From the NCBI GenBank assembly GCA_020747015.1, contig JAGTJM010000038.1:1-64000 (forward strand): DNA of 64,000 bases, written 5' to 3'. A program made the position numbers and the translations under genes. Of this stretch, positions 42,746 through 55,160 are shown piece by piece (the first letter of the stretch is position 1; the number at the start of each line of letters is the position of its first letter). This DNA is from Pyrenochaeta sp. MPI-SDFR-AT-0127 (taxonomy: Eukaryota; Ascomycota; Dothideomycetes; Pleosporales; Cucurbitariaceae). Below the pieces are notes generated by a model. The model ran no database searches, was not told the origin of the DNA, and was given only the letters and a program-made list of their open reading frames with translations.

Positions 42746-43627
42746 TCAGCGGTTTCCGAAGGACCACGCATCTCGCCCGCTGAACCATTCACTTGCTAAG
42801 TTAACCCTCTTGTAGCATCGTCCACACTGGACTTCTTTCCCATTGTCTTCACAGTGACATGTGTCTCTCTCATCCTTTTCCTCAATGGGCTGCATCATCC
42901 GCTTCTCCAACCAACGGGCTAACTCTGGATTCGCACTGCCACCTACTTTCGCGACCTTGACTCCCCTGATACCTGTGAAAAGCCTCAAGACAGATGAGTC
43001 GCAGCCATCGAACATGGACTGCCAGACACGAATCTCGAGGAACTCAGCGCCTGAGAAAGCCGCGGTGGCTTGCGACATGGTGAAGCGGGGATCTGTGTCG
43101 AGACGAATGGTGAGTTGCCAGCGATTGATCTTGGAGAGTACAGATGGACAAAGCACTGGCTTTGCGCTTGAGGTGAGATGTGGGAGTGATGTGAGTAGTG
43201 ATGGGTGTGCATGGAATATATGTGTCGTGTAGAGTAGGTCGGTAGCTTCTTCGTGGATTTTGCGACATGTAGACAGAATCTCCGGGTAGACAGGTTCTTG
43301 TTTACTGTCCCGGTCGGAGTACTGTGCTAGTTCTTTCAGATTGGGTGTGCCAGAGCATAGAAGTTCTTTGTAGACTTCATTTCGTAGCTCGGCGGGGAGA
43401 CGGAAGAAGATTGAGTCTTCTTGTTCATCGACATGTCCGTCGCTGAAGATGGCCCAGCGCTGAGCAGCGGACATGAAGACATTGTGGCTCAGAGGTGTGT
43501 CCTTGGATCGTGCTCCAATAAGACTCAACCTGGGTGTTGGCTTGCTAGGCGTATGTGATTGCTGATTTTGTTCCGTTTGCACTGTTGTGGAATTGAAGTG
43601 CGCAGCGAAGTAGTAGGCGTTGGCCAT
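42746..43627 (-). CDS. F-box-like / 2EXR-type protein of unknown function
   Basis: A single exon of 293 residues. Residues about 70-90 (FFRLPAELRNEVYKELL) form an F-box-like helix of the type that opens many Pleosporales proteins. YPEILSTCRKIHEEATDLLYTTHIF follows, another hallmark of this group. The C terminus has a CHC...CGRC cysteine cluster (about 260-275) that could bind zinc. F-box domains usually link substrates to SCF ubiquitin ligases; whether this degenerate form binds Skp1 is unknown. A downstream Met (MSAAQRW, residue 52) is a second possible start. Confidence 0.72.
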   Translation of the reverse strand: MANAYYFAAHFNSTTVQTEQNQQSHTPSKPTPRLSLIGARSKDTPLSHNVFMSAAQRWAIFSDGHVDEQEDSIFFRLPAELRNEVYKELLCSGTPNLKELAQYSDRDSKQEPVYPEILSTCRKIHEEATDLLYTTHIFHAHPSLLTSLPHLTSSAKPVLCPSVLSKINRWQLTIRLDTDPRFTMSQATAAFSGAEFLEIRVWQSMFDGCDSSVLRLFTGIRGVKVAKVGGSANPELARWLEKRMMQPIEEKDERDTCHCEDNGKEVQCGRCYKRVNLASEWFSGRDAWSFGNR

Positions 43628-44795
43628 GTTTGCGATTTGGTTCTTCTCTTGTTCTTAAGAGATATTGGAAGTATTTGGCCGGGGTAGTTTGAGAGGACTT
43701 CCTTAGTCTGTTTGAAGTCGCGATCGATAACGGTTCAGGCAATATATTGTGACTGAGCCGAATATGTCTATATCGTTCGACTGAGAAGTACTTGTGCGGT
43801 GCTGAGGCTGGTCGTGGATAGATGTTGTACACCGCTTGATCAACGATGATGTAGCTGAATGGCTGGAGTCCAAACCCAATCGGGAGATGCACTCGATATC
43901 GGATGGTCGTATTCGAAGTAAGTATTGTTGGTTTGTTGTTGCTGGTGATGTAGACACTTATTTCATGTAATCTAGTCTTTATATCAAAAGGCGAGAAGCA
44001 TAGGCCAGGATCACATTGCTCAGAGAAGCTTGCTGGATTGTCGTTATCCATGCATAATCACGTTGTTCTGTCGGCGATAACGACAACATGCGTGATGTCG
44101 CGCCACATTTCTCGGCACGTCACTCCACCGCATACAACCTGCAACGCTGTCATGATGAGCCTCACTTTACACATTAAACTTATTTTAACTATCATAATTC
44201 TCCGATTTAAAGCACCAGAGTGCTTCCTGCCCTGATCTATGCCGCTGGCGATGATGTCCAACGCTTCGATCGGCGTGCGGGGTTGTCGAGCTTAAAGTAC
44301 CATCAACCTCTACACTCTCTGGGAGACTTTGTCTTGATCGCATAAATCCCATGCCAGCTCAGAATTCGATTGTTGAGCTACTTACCCACATTTAATTCCC
44401 TATTCCGTTTACCACCCGAATGAGCCTCACTCGGAGAATTCTCTCAGCTGCTGCGCAGTGGTGTGATCATGTGCCGGGATCTCCGGCGATCTTCGTTGCA
44501 TGTTGCAGTCGATGCAAATACAGTAGCATTCTCGCTTTTGGTTCGGGCACCGTAGTTCACTCGGATATTGTCTTTGATAGACGAATTGGACGTATTCTAT
44601 CCTACTTTCTGATATACCTACAATATTGAAGAACATATATCGTAAATATTAGCGCTGCGTATTCTTAGTCTTGTCTAACTGGGTATAATCTGTGTATATT
44701 CCTTTCTTATACTCCCATACGCCTGTGCCACTCTAATTAGGTTCATTATTCGTTATTGTTCGTTTGACATCGCGGAGGACATCTGCATAGCCAGC
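43628..44795. other. Intergenic, no gene recognised
   Basis: 1.17 kb between the F-box-like gene start (-) and the 3' end of the Pro/Ala-rich gene (-). The 168-codon minus frame at 43545-44051 overlaps the 5' end of the F-box-like gene in another frame and has no domain. 44160-44220 and 44640-44760 are AT-rich. Nothing else was seen. Confidence 0.4.
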
Positions 44796-45567
44796 TCATA
44801 CGACCACACCTACAACTCCAACGCCCACAGCAGCAGCGACACCCTTCATCCAACCTACTGCTTGCGTAGGCGCTGCGCCAGCCACAATTGTTTTCGTCTT
44901 CCCGGCCTCACCCGTCAGTGTGCCCATTCCAACTTCTCCTTTACCCGGCAGCGGAGCTTGGGTTGGCCATGGTCTAAACTGCAGTGTCAGGGTTCTTGGG
45001 ACCCACGTCTGCGACGTTCCGCCAATCCACGTCTCCATCCATTGCACTCTAACGAATTCGTCTTGGTATCCACCTGGTAAAGCGAGGGTTGACGCTGTGG
45101 TGAGAGGAAGTGCAGGATTGACTGGATTTGCGACCGCAGGCGCTAGAGGTGCAACGACTGCGGGAACATTGGGGGCAGGAGCCACCGGAGGAACGGGAGC
45201 GGCTCCTGGATTTGCCAGGTCAGGGTTTATTGGCACAGGTACCACAGGGTTTGCAGGATCTGGCTGAGGTAGAGTTGGGTTGACTGGCGGCGCAGCGCCG
45301 ATTGGAGCAAGACCTGGAGCTTGACGAAGCCTATGGTAATATCAGCCGCCTTCAAAATGGTCAGATGAAAAAGCAATCATCTTACTCAAGTCTCTCCAAG
45401 AACGGCAAGGATGTTGACGTAAGAGAGCCAGCAGTAGGTACAGAAGCAGGATTGGCACTGACTACTGTCGAGGCACCCCCATGGCCATTGAGATATGCGC
45501 CATCCTCGAATAACCCGCCGGCTGCCAGACTTGAGAGAAACAGGATGATGGACACATTGGTGCCCAT
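44796..45567 (-). CDS. Pro/Ala-rich secreted or cell-wall protein, probably GPI-anchored
   Basis: Two exons, 45567-45386 and 45330-44796, with a 55-base intron (GTAAGA...CATAG), give 238 residues. The N terminus (MGTNVSIILFLSSLAAGG) is a signal peptide. Residues about 60-140 are rich in Pro, Ala and Val (PVNPTLPQPDPANPVVPVPI). The C-terminal part has three Trp residues (VQWMETWIGGTSQTWVP) and ends in a small-residue hydrophobic stretch (AAAVGVGVVGVVV), as in a GPI signal. No enzyme motif was found, so a cell-surface structural protein is the likely role. No relative is recognised by name. Confidence 0.7.
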
Positions 45568-48496
45568 GGTAATGGGCGTTAGACGCAGACGGGTTGATCG
45601 ATATGCGAACGCGAGGCTATGACTTCACTTGCCACCGGTGACCCAGACTTGTGTCTCCAACGCGATACTAGGTATGTACTGCGTATCGCTGTCCAGACGG
45701 GCTGCAATCGCAAGATATGGTAAAGGTGATAGGAGATGGCCCCAATACCGAACTTGAAAGTGAATTTGCAACGTCACACGCACGAGGCAGATTCGAATTC
45801 AGTGAGGGAAAGCCTAAAAAGTGATCGGATGATGGGCAACTGAATCCAAAAGAGGGTAGAGCTGAGATTTGAAAGCAAGATATTGGGGAATGGAAGTTGG
45901 TGGTGAGGAACGCAAATGTAAATACTGGACCCTTAGAAAATGAAGAAAGAGCAATAATTATTCACAGCAAGCCCTACCTTGATAACGAGACTTTCATCAC
46001 TCCTTCTGACTGTTGTTACTCTTTGCGCCGCACTGTACTCCATTTTTTTTGGCGCTTTTCTACTGCATATCAGTGTGTTGCTTGATGAGCTCATGTGTTC
46101 AGAGGTAGATGTACAGCTGAAGCCTCATGAAAATGGCCCCGGAACAGCTCAGAGTTAGTTATTCTTTAGACATTCTATTCGACCAGAAGCCAAATATTGC
46201 AAGACTGTACAAAGATGATTGTGCAAGCAAAGTAATTCTGTTATGGAGAAAAGTTGCACGCGTACAGACCATAGCATATGCAAGAACGGTCCTGTAGACC
46301 GACTTGACCGCATTGGGAGAGTCACCGTGCCCTGAACAGGGATGAATTAAAACCCCAGCATTTTTCCAATGTTCATTATGCAGAAACAGACCAGTCAGCA
46401 TCGTCAGCTCCCGGAAAGATCTATCCTTTTACCCCGTGACCCTGTGCCGCCGAGATCCCGCCGCGCTCGGAATTTAAGCATTTCGCCACCTCGCCTGTGT
46501 CACCGAAATGAGCAAAGGGCGGCATTAGCAAAAAGCTTGTGTTGCACCAACAAGAAAAACCTGGAACTCAGGGGTAAAGAAAAAAAAAGAAAAAGAACCC
46601 CACGAGGGCGTGTGTGAATGTGAGACGAAACATGCGAGGAGGCGCGCTTGCGTGCTCATTCAGAGTTATTGAGTTACCTACTCAAATATTACATTTATTG
46701 TGTACACACAAATTTTGTGTGGTGAAGTGCAGATATATCGATTCCCACGCCGCAGGAAAATTGCGCCGCACAAAACCGGGCGGTGCGGTGCGGTGATTTG
46801 CACCCTTTCGGCGCGCTCTGGGGGAAAATGAGGGCAGCAAGAACGCGGGTCCGCACAGAGAGGATGAGGAATATGTCAGCGTCTTTTCGGAGGCGCTGAA
46901 TCGCGCAACGAGGGCGCAAAAAAACACCATCCGTGCAGCGACGCGAATCAACCAACTTGACTCAGAGGCAACCTATCGGCTGCATGCGGTAGTGAAATTC
47001 ACAATAAGAAATATGGCCCTGGGCATACGTGGAGAGCACTTTTCCGCGACAGGCCGAGAGAAACGAGAGGGAGGGGGGGGAAAGGATCAGCATAACAAAG
47101 TACGAAAGTAACATTGAGAGTTAACATCGTATGCCATGCCATGCCCAGTTCGCCTCTCTCTCCCAATTTTTCTCTAAACGAGCCAGAAATAGCATTATCA
47201 ATTGCGCCTCTCTCCCCACTATCACGAACAAGCCGATTCGTATGCAGATTGTGTGGCAGTCTTAGGGGGGGGGGAACGTGTGCGCGTGTGCCCAGAAACC
47301 GCCAAAAACTAACAGCCACAATGGTAAGGGTTTCCAAGAGTGACGCCGAGTAAGAATTGGCGGGAGGGGGAGGCAACATTCGAGAAGAAGAGCCGGGCTA
47401 CTAAAGAAGCGCAATCATTATTTTATCTGTCTGTCAACGTCATTGGGGAAAGCCGTTAGGTGGATCAACGGTAGGGGCCGGGAAAAGGGTAAAACGCCGT
47501 AGTGCCGCGCCCGACGGCTCAGGTTCAACAGGCTCAACAAAGAAAGTTTGACGGACTTGGTGCCCTTAGTGGAAACCAACCAGTGTGTGGAACCAGTTTT
47601 GCCCAAAGTGCGGGGTTCGGGTACGTCGAGGTACCAAGATCTTGACAGCGGTTTGTAGATCGAGAAAAGGTTTCTTTCTTGAGTATGGTGATTGATCGTG
47701 TGATCATGACAGGTGAAGACTGTTGCATTGTGTCTGGGTGAACAAGAGTAAAGGTATAGACGAAGCATTTTCTGGGGAGGACACAAGATGGAGACCCATC
47801 AACGTATTTAGTTATGTAATTTTTGTATATTTTTTGTTCACCAAAAAGGGTAGAATATTGACCAGATAGTTTGGTCTAATATGGTATCTCTCCATCTCAA
47901 TAAACAACAAAGAAGCGGCCGTTACAGCAGAGTGAATCCAAAAAAAAGGTGGTTTCAGTCAAAACAGACCCAATGAACACGTTCCTCACATCCCTCCTCA
48001 ACTCAAAAACATGCAATCAAGCCACCCGATGCGAGAATGGAACAAAACGTATCAGTAGTGCGGTGTAAGATAGCTGCTGGATAACGAAGCGAAGCGCAAA
48101 AAGAGGGGTCGGCTGGCCAACCCCTTGTAGCAACAAGGTAAATACAAGAAGAGGAAGTAGACACTATAGCGGCAGTGTAAGGCCATAAAGTAGGTATGTA
48201 AGTAGCATGCAGAATGGGGATCCAGCGGGTGCGGAGGGGAGCCATCGGGTGCGTCCCAGAAAGCAGTTGTGAGGAAATGCTGAGTCGGTGGTAGTGTTGC
48301 AAGGAGTGAATGCAGAAAGTCCAAAAACGCCGTTCTCGCCAAGTTCATGCGCTCGTCATAGTCGCCTGGGATATAGTGGGGGTGGTAGGTGATTGATCGG
48401 TTGATCGGCTAATGAAGCGCCATCGTGGTATAGTGGTTTCAAGAAAAGGTGGAGGTGTGTGTGTGAAGTAGGCAAAGGTTTTGAACTTGATTGCGA
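45568..48496. other. 2.9-kb gene-poor interval
   Basis: No gene is supported. It contains an A-rich tract at 46576-46598, G runs at 47066-47082 and 47263-47274, and GC-rich sequence at 46770-46900. The open frames (up to 126 codons) overlap on both strands and lack motifs. The interval lies between two minus-strand genes, so it includes the promoter of the Pro/Ala-rich gene and the 3' untranslated region of the GH16 gene. Confidence 0.45.
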
Positions 48497-49744
48497 TTAC
48501 GATGTCAGTGCCCAGAGGGCTACAAGTGCAGGGACGACAATCGACAGTGCAGGTGCACCGAAGACGGTTGCAGCATTTGCGTACAATATCTGTCCCGGAG
48601 TCATATCCTTCTCTTGCGTGAAGAAGTAAGTCTTCGCTGCGTCCTTGCCTCCCGATGGATCTGGTGCGGACATTTGCGCAGGGATAGCGCAAACCTTTGC
48701 CGGGTCGTAGTTGGGACAGCGCTTCTTGTAGGCGTTTTGTGATCGCTCCGTGTCGGTTGAGTTGAAGTAGGATTTCATGTAGGAAACTGTCATGACGGTG
48801 TCCTTTTCAGGGGGACCGGCGGACCATTTTGGATCACCATTGCTCCAGTGGTTGAAGAACATGCTGCCGCCCTCGGTGGGGACATTATCCGTCATCTCGT
48901 ACAGGAAGGTGCCGTCCACGTAGAAGGCGACGCGCTCCTTGGTCCAGTCGAAACGGTACTCGTGGAACTTCTCATCTGGTCGGAAGGGCAAGCGTTGGAC
49001 CGAGAAGGCAGCGGTTCCTGAGGCGTCGTAGCCGTGGACTACAGACTCGGGTGTCTGCAGCACTAGGTTTACAAATCCCTGGGACTCATTGAACTGATGC
49101 GAGAGGAACTCCATGTCAATCTCTTGCGAGTTGTTGTGGTACTGTGACGGTCAGCCATGTTCCATATGCTCAGTAACAAAAACCAATTGGGAGTCGTACA
49201 TAGAAGAAAGCACCACATGTTCCAGATGAGTTGGACATCTTCATGCCCACGCGAAAGGTGCCGAGGAGTGCGTCGTCTCTTCGCGATTGGATCTCTGCGC
49301 CGTCCACAAGACCGTCCTGGTGGTCGCCCCGTACCCACAGCTCGAGTCCTGCATCGCCGCCATGCTCAGCGTCCCCTGACCACGAGTTCGAGTCCTTGAG
49401 GGGGTTGGTGATGACGTTGCGGAGCTCCATGTTCTTGCCAAAGGGGCCGCGTGCGTTCTTGGAGGTGACATTGTAGACCTGGGGCTTCCAGCCGTAATCG
49501 GTGAGGGTCTTTGTTGACGTGTGCAGGAAGTCGTTTTCTTGGAGTTCAGTAAAGACGGCATACGACTCATCGCTGGTCTTGTTCAGTGAGTAGCCGCACT
49601 CGCAGGCAGCATTGGCTGGTGGACAAGCAAGATCAGCAAACACATCGCTTGGAACAAGACAGCCGGACGGGTGGCAGACTTACAGGAGCGAGACAGGGCC
49701 AGGAGCAGCCAGGGCAGCGCGCCCACGGCTTGTGAGAGCAACAT
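48497..49744 (-). CDS. GPI-anchored glycoside hydrolase family 16 protein
   Basis: Three exons, 49744-49684, 49615-49200 and 49141-48497, with introns GTAAGT...CACCAG and GTACGA...CACAG, give 373 residues. The N terminus (MLLSQAVGALPWLLLALS) is a signal peptide. The catalytic motif EIDMEF is at residues 166-171, with Glu166 as nucleophile and Glu170 as acid/base in the GH16 ExDxE pattern. It follows a concanavalin-like part (LELWVRGD, GAFFYVR). VHGYDAS, FHEYRFDWT and MFFNHWSNGDPKW fit fungal GH16 glucanase-like enzymes. The C-terminal hydrophobic tail (SIVVPALVALWALTS) suggests a GPI anchor. Likely substrates are beta-1,3 or mixed glucans of the fungal or host wall. All catalytic residues are present. 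Confidence 0.87.
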
Positions 49745-51571
49745 TGTTTTGTGTTTTAATTAGGGTATACAGCGAGTGACTAGAGTGAGAGAAATGAAGG
49801 AAAGGAAGCGACTTTGGAGTGCCAAACGAGAGCGAGGCTTGTGGGAACGAGCGGTTACAAGTAAAAGCGCAGGACGAGGGCAATGGCTGCTAGTTTTCTC
49901 TGGGGAGGCGAGCGAAAAAAGCCGGCGCAGTGCCCGAATCCAGCAATTACGGGCTGTAACCACTCACGCTTGGCCTGGGCGCAGCCGTTTGTCCAAGGAT
50001 CGCCCGTCAAGCCGCCGAAATAAACCATACGAGGTTTTATGTGGGCTGCCGGGGACGAGGCGCTAGGAGCATGGTGGCCAGGGGGGTGGGGGTGGTTTTT
50101 TGGCGTGGTGCCGGCGCTCTGGTGCCAGTCACCTGTCAACACTCGTCCCAGAGGCTCCCAGCAATCGTCAGCAGGCATCGGCAAGGAGTAGGGAGCATGA
50201 CGACCATGGCATTCTCGAGTCAATTTCCGGAGCCAACATATCCAGGCCTCGAATGAGCGCTGGCGGATGCCCTCCTGCCCTCCTGCCCATCCTGCCCATC
50301 CCACCTGTGACCAAGACGCTGCAACTCGACGCGATAACACATGCAAACCTCGCCCGAACCGCCTCGCCGTGTCGCACGACCTCAATCTCCTTGATTGGCT
50401 CGACGCAAGGGTCGCAAATTTGGCCAAAGCATCCAAGAAAACGTTGCTGCCCCGCCTCCAGGTCCTCGTCCTATGCGTGTCTTGGACGAAGGATGCGGCG
50501 AAGCGCGTCTCCTCTTGTCAGCAAGCAGCGCACATCCCTATTTCTCTGCACTACAAAACACGCCCCGTGATTATGCCCCCCTCCTCGTCCCCCCGGTCGT
50601 CTGCGACCATGGTTCTGTATAGTAACATCTCATCCTCATGTCGGCATCGTGGACCGCTGCCATTTCCGCCTGTCAAACTCTCCCACAGCCTCGCGTCGCA
50701 GGTCCCCAAAGCTAAACAAACCACGATCGGCAAGCAGCCAATATCAGGCATCCAAAAACGCCCGTCCCGCGCCTTCGCAACGGCTTGCTGGTTCCAGGGT
50801 TGCATACGCTGCACGAAATTCGCGACAATCATCTCAGCCCAGGGGGTCCTTTCATCAGCAGCCAGTCATTGCCCTCGCTTGCATTGTGCTCAGGGACCAC
50901 CCCCAGTCACGCAGGCCCCCTCAGCTCAAGGATATGAGTGAGTTTTGCCGACACACACCACCAATCACACCCTCGGCTTTCCTTAGGCCGGCAATGCGGG
51001 CCTTAGCGCGTCTCGGCACCATGGCATAAATAAGGCAAGTCACAAACTATGGATGCTGGGCGATCTTGGACCTAATATTACTCGTCTCGTAAATGGGCCT
51101 CCTGATTCCTATAAAATCGGCTTCCAGTGCCCAAATGGGCTCTGCGCGAACGCCCTGCGAACAAGTGACGTTGCATTGTTCCATTCTCGAAGGAATGGGG
51201 CATGGGCTGGGGGGGCATCACGAGCGAGAACACAAACGAGGGTCAAGCGTGCGCGGGGAGTCGTGAAAACATCTTTGACGTAGCTGTCCATAGCAGGCAG
51301 CAGTAGTACTCCGCATCGCCCAGAGCCATTTGCACCGTCAGCATCCCATGCATAAAATGCCAGTTAAGAACCAACTCGTCTACGCCAGAGCATATAACAG
51401 CAATCTCGATCTCATAACCATGGCCCAAACAGAGTCCCCACCAACGCCAGAGTGTTCCGATCCATATCAAGTGCTAAAACAATGCGTGCATCATGGGGGT
51501 ATCATCACAAGAATCCAGACTCGGAGAGAAGCCTAAGACGCCGTTAGTGCTCCGCTCCCACCTATATGTAA
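49745..51571. other. Intergenic, no gene recognised
   Basis: 1.8 kb between the start of the GH16 gene (-) and the 3' end of CDC25 (-). 50265-50310 has a short CCTCCTGCCC/CCATCCTGCC repeat. The 224-codon + frame at 50267-50941 is Pro/Ser/Arg-rich without any motif and overlaps other frames, so I do not call it. Confidence 0.42.
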
Positions 51572-54500
51572 TCAGCGGAAGTAATGCGGGGTGTACCTTG
51601 CAATCTTCTCGTCTTCTCTTTCCCTCGGTTCCACGCTCAGACTCATGTCGTACATCTCGTGCACGTCACCTGCCGACTGCATGTTGGTGAGAATGTAGTC
51701 CTGGAGCTCGGGTACCGGCTGTAAAGGATAGGGCACGTTTTGGTACTGCTGAATGTCGCGAATCACTTCAGCAGTTTTTGCCCGCTTGGCGAAGTTGATC
51801 AAGTTGGTTCGCTTGACCAGCGAGGGAATACCGTCTTCAATAAACGTCAGGTCCGTGAGGTAAACACCTAATATCGTTAGCGGGAAGTAAATTGCCACCT
51901 TATGCATCCTTACCAAAGAACGGTATACACGGCGGGTTCGCGCGATGTAGCGTGTCTCGATACTCCGCAAAGTTCTTGGTACTACCCATAAGCTTGCGCA
52001 TACTCTCCAACACGCCCATTGACCGCTGATTAACCGCGCTCCATGTCCTGTTCAGGCGGTGAATGGGCGCGGTTCCGAGCGCTGAGATGATAGAGGTTAG
52101 TGTCGAAAAGTTGTTCAGTTGGCGGCATTTCTACATCATATTAGCCGCAGAATTGGATAACTTTGCACAGATCAACATACATCAGCAACATTAACAAAGT
52201 GCTTAATGACAATCACTCGGCGCTTGACATCCTGCTGGGTAAGAATCATCTGTGCGACCCAATTGGTCAATTGGTTAGAGTGGAGAATGAGAGCTTTGAC
52301 ATTGGCGGCAGGATCAGGCTCGCCAGGGGTAAGCTTCTTCTGCCACGTCTTGTTCAGACATTCTGTCGGTCGGATCTTGCCATACAACCTTGACTCGATG
52401 ATCGTCAGTTGGCGTGCGAACTCAGTCGCGTCGATATCGAGAAATTTCAGCTTCTTCATGTGCTTCGGGAGAATTGGTTGCGGTGTCTGAGCGCTCAATG
52501 TGAGGACTAGTCGTTTCGTGGGCATGTCCGGACCGCGCGATCGTTGCTCGACCGAGGTCATCAGCGGAGCTGCTCCAGGGGTACTGGTCGTTGCTACATG
52601 ATCCTTTGCGAAGTTGTACACTCGTTGAATCAGTATCCGAGCTTCCTCGTCATTGCCTTCCATCCAGTAATTATCGAACCAACTCTTCAAGATGTTGACG
52701 ACACGAAACCTAATGGGCTTTTGCTTCTTATCTACCCAATGTTGATAGTCTTCTTTCGCCAGTCCGTGTGGCGGTTGTATACTCCACCTCTTCACGAGCA
52801 TCTCGAAAAGCTCAGATGCCGTAGTAAATGATCGGTAGGTGAGCAGGAAAGTATTGTTGAAGGCGGGATCCAGGCGATCGTGGCGAGTCAGCTGCTCCAC
52901 AAGACCTGCTAGAGTACCACCACGCAACTGAGGTGGGGTTACTTTATGATCGTATGAAATTTCGCCCTCATGATCGAGTTTTAGGAACTCTGGAATCTCT
53001 TCCACTGTTGCTTGTGGGATGACAGGGACCTCGCCGAAAAAGTCCTTGATCTTCTTGTTGTTGGTTGCGGATCGGATTGGCTCTACTTTGTTGTCGTCTG
53101 CGGTTCCTAGCGGAAGACCTTCGCTGTATGTCTTTGCTTGGGGCACATCTTGAAGTAGCGGCCTTTGTGGGCCAGACGGCGCTCGAGCGTGAGAGTTGGC
53201 TAGTTCGCCATCCGTATTTCTTCGAGAGTCAGTTCGGGGAGCAATATCTGCTAATGGTACTGCGTCTGACAAGTTGTGCAATATCCCGTACTGTTGGGCC
53301 ACAGTCGCCTCAAGGTCGCGCGAGACAGCCCGCACAGCATTGATGCGATCCTCGAGCGAGTCTCCGCGTAATTCTGCCCACTCATCGCCTAACGGCGCCG
53401 CTACCCCTTGGCATGCAATCACAAGCTCCGAAACCACATCGTACACCTTCTGCTTTTGAACGCTGAATTCGCTCAATTGCTGTGCTTGCGGTGCTGTTGC
53501 CAGCGAAGCAAGATTGATGGACTCGATTGTTGACGTCCACGGCCGGCATACTTCCAAGACTTTTCCTGCCGCGTTGCATATGTGCTCACCAATTACTTGG
53601 TGTTTCTGATGCGTAATGACCTTGTCGCGAATTACAAGTTGCTCGTCAAGTCGGCGAAGGTTGGACACAATGAGTCTCTTGATATCTTCTAACCTCTCCA
53701 AGACGCGGGAATCGAGCTTAATGGTGGGTTCGATGGAGGGCTCGTAATCTTCTTGGTCAATAAAGGACATGGATGGGTCTGAATCGCGAGCATCTGCACC
53801 ATTATTGTGCCAACTTCCACCATTGTTGCTGCCAACCACAAAGCCTGGCACGAGGCGAGGAATATCCTCTCCGCGTTGCTGGCGCGCCACTTCGACAAAG
53901 CCAAATACGCCGTTCAGAACGCCGTCCGCTTCTTTCAAGCACTTTGAGTATGAATCTGGGGGAGGAAAATCGGATGCAGCAATGTGTGATGAGAGGACTA
54001 GCTTCGAAAAGCGCGACATCGTCTCGCGGAAGTGGGGATATAGTGCCTTGTTGGTTGATATGATGGACGGGTTGCCAGAGTGGTTATCTGTCGTTCCAGA
54101 TCCGGCAGCCAGGAGTAAGCGTAAATGGTCCGAAATATCCTCTGCTCTCTTGACAAATTCTGACCGGTCACTATTGTTGATTGCTTCTCTGTAGCGCTCA
54201 ACGGCTCGGCGCATATCCTCCACCATTCTGTTCCATGTCAGAGGTACTGGGTTGACATCGTCGTAGAACTTTCGTGACTGTGCAAAGTTGCCGTTTGGTG
54301 CACCCATAGCAGGACCGTTAGCGAACGACGTGGCCGTAGTACCGGTTGGGGGGATTGCAGCAGCCGAGAAGCTCATACCGCTTGGGTCATAAGACCTGTT
54401 AGCAAAGCCCGCGTTCATGGATTCCATAGAGGTAGCCGATGAGAGGCCGTCGGACAACCGTTTTCCTTGCTGTGATACCACAGTTAGCACTCGCTCGCTC

Positions 54501-55160
54501 CCATACGAGCACAGGACTTACCCTTGAGCTATAGGAGCCCTTCGCCCCCGGGCCTTCCAAGTCGGACGCTGACGTGTCATCGTCGGTGTCCTCTACATTG
54601 TACCCGGAGGAGAGCATTTCGGGTGGCGGTCGAGATGATTCGGGTATAAAGACATTGACACGGTCACGGGGGCCGCTCTCGTTTGGTGAGGCCGACTCCA
54701 AGGGCAGCTCCATGGTGCTGACGCCTGTTAAGGTATTGAAGTAGAACAAGCGCCCATCTGGCGTCGCCTGGGGTATCCAGTATGCCGCCTCCTCCTCTTT
54801 GGTGCTTTCGTTGTGCTCGATGGGCAGGATCGTGTCGTTGCCACTCAGTGACTCTGTGTCCGAGTTGGTGTAGTCTGTGCCGCCCAGCGACTGCGCGTCG
54901 TGGTCGTCTTCGACATCTCCGCCATTCCTATCGTCTTCGACATCTTCGGTCGGACGCTGCACCACGGCGCAGTAGTTGCTCGGAAACCAGCCGCGGACGC
55001 CGTTTATCACGCCGTCCCACCAGCCGCTCTCCAGCTGTGTAATAACCTGTATTATGTCGCCTTGTCGGAAGCTCAAACTGGTGCGGTCGTCGGCATCGTA
55101 GTCGTAGAGGGCCTTCACATACATGCCGCCCGGCGTGACGGTGCCGTTGAAGCCGTTCAT
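51572..55160 (-). CDS. CDC25: SH3-domain Ras guanine nucleotide exchange factor (Cdc25 type)
   Basis: Four exons, 55160-54522, 54469-52181, 52130-51914 and 51867-51572, give 1146 residues. The introns are GTAAGT...CACAG, GTATGT...TGTAG and GTAAGG...ATTAG. The start at 55160 (MNGFNGTVTPGG) is preferred; an in-frame Met lies at 55220. An SH3 domain (about 14-70: VKALYDYDADDRTSLSFRQGD, GWFPSNY) is followed by a WW-like stretch (WIPQATPDGRLFYFNTLTG). A helical middle comes next, then a RasGEF N domain (about 730-860: GGTLAGLVEQLTRHDR) and the catalytic RasGEF domain (about 890-1110: LLAHDA-type helices, IVIKHFVNVAD, FGVYLTDLTF). The protein loads GTP on Ras and so activates cAMP/PKA signalling, growth and morphogenesis. 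It is complete. Confidence 0.93.

Noticed and set aside
50267..50941. 224-codon + frame
   Set aside because: Low-complexity Pro/Ser/Arg composition starting in a CCTGCC repeat; no recognisable feature.
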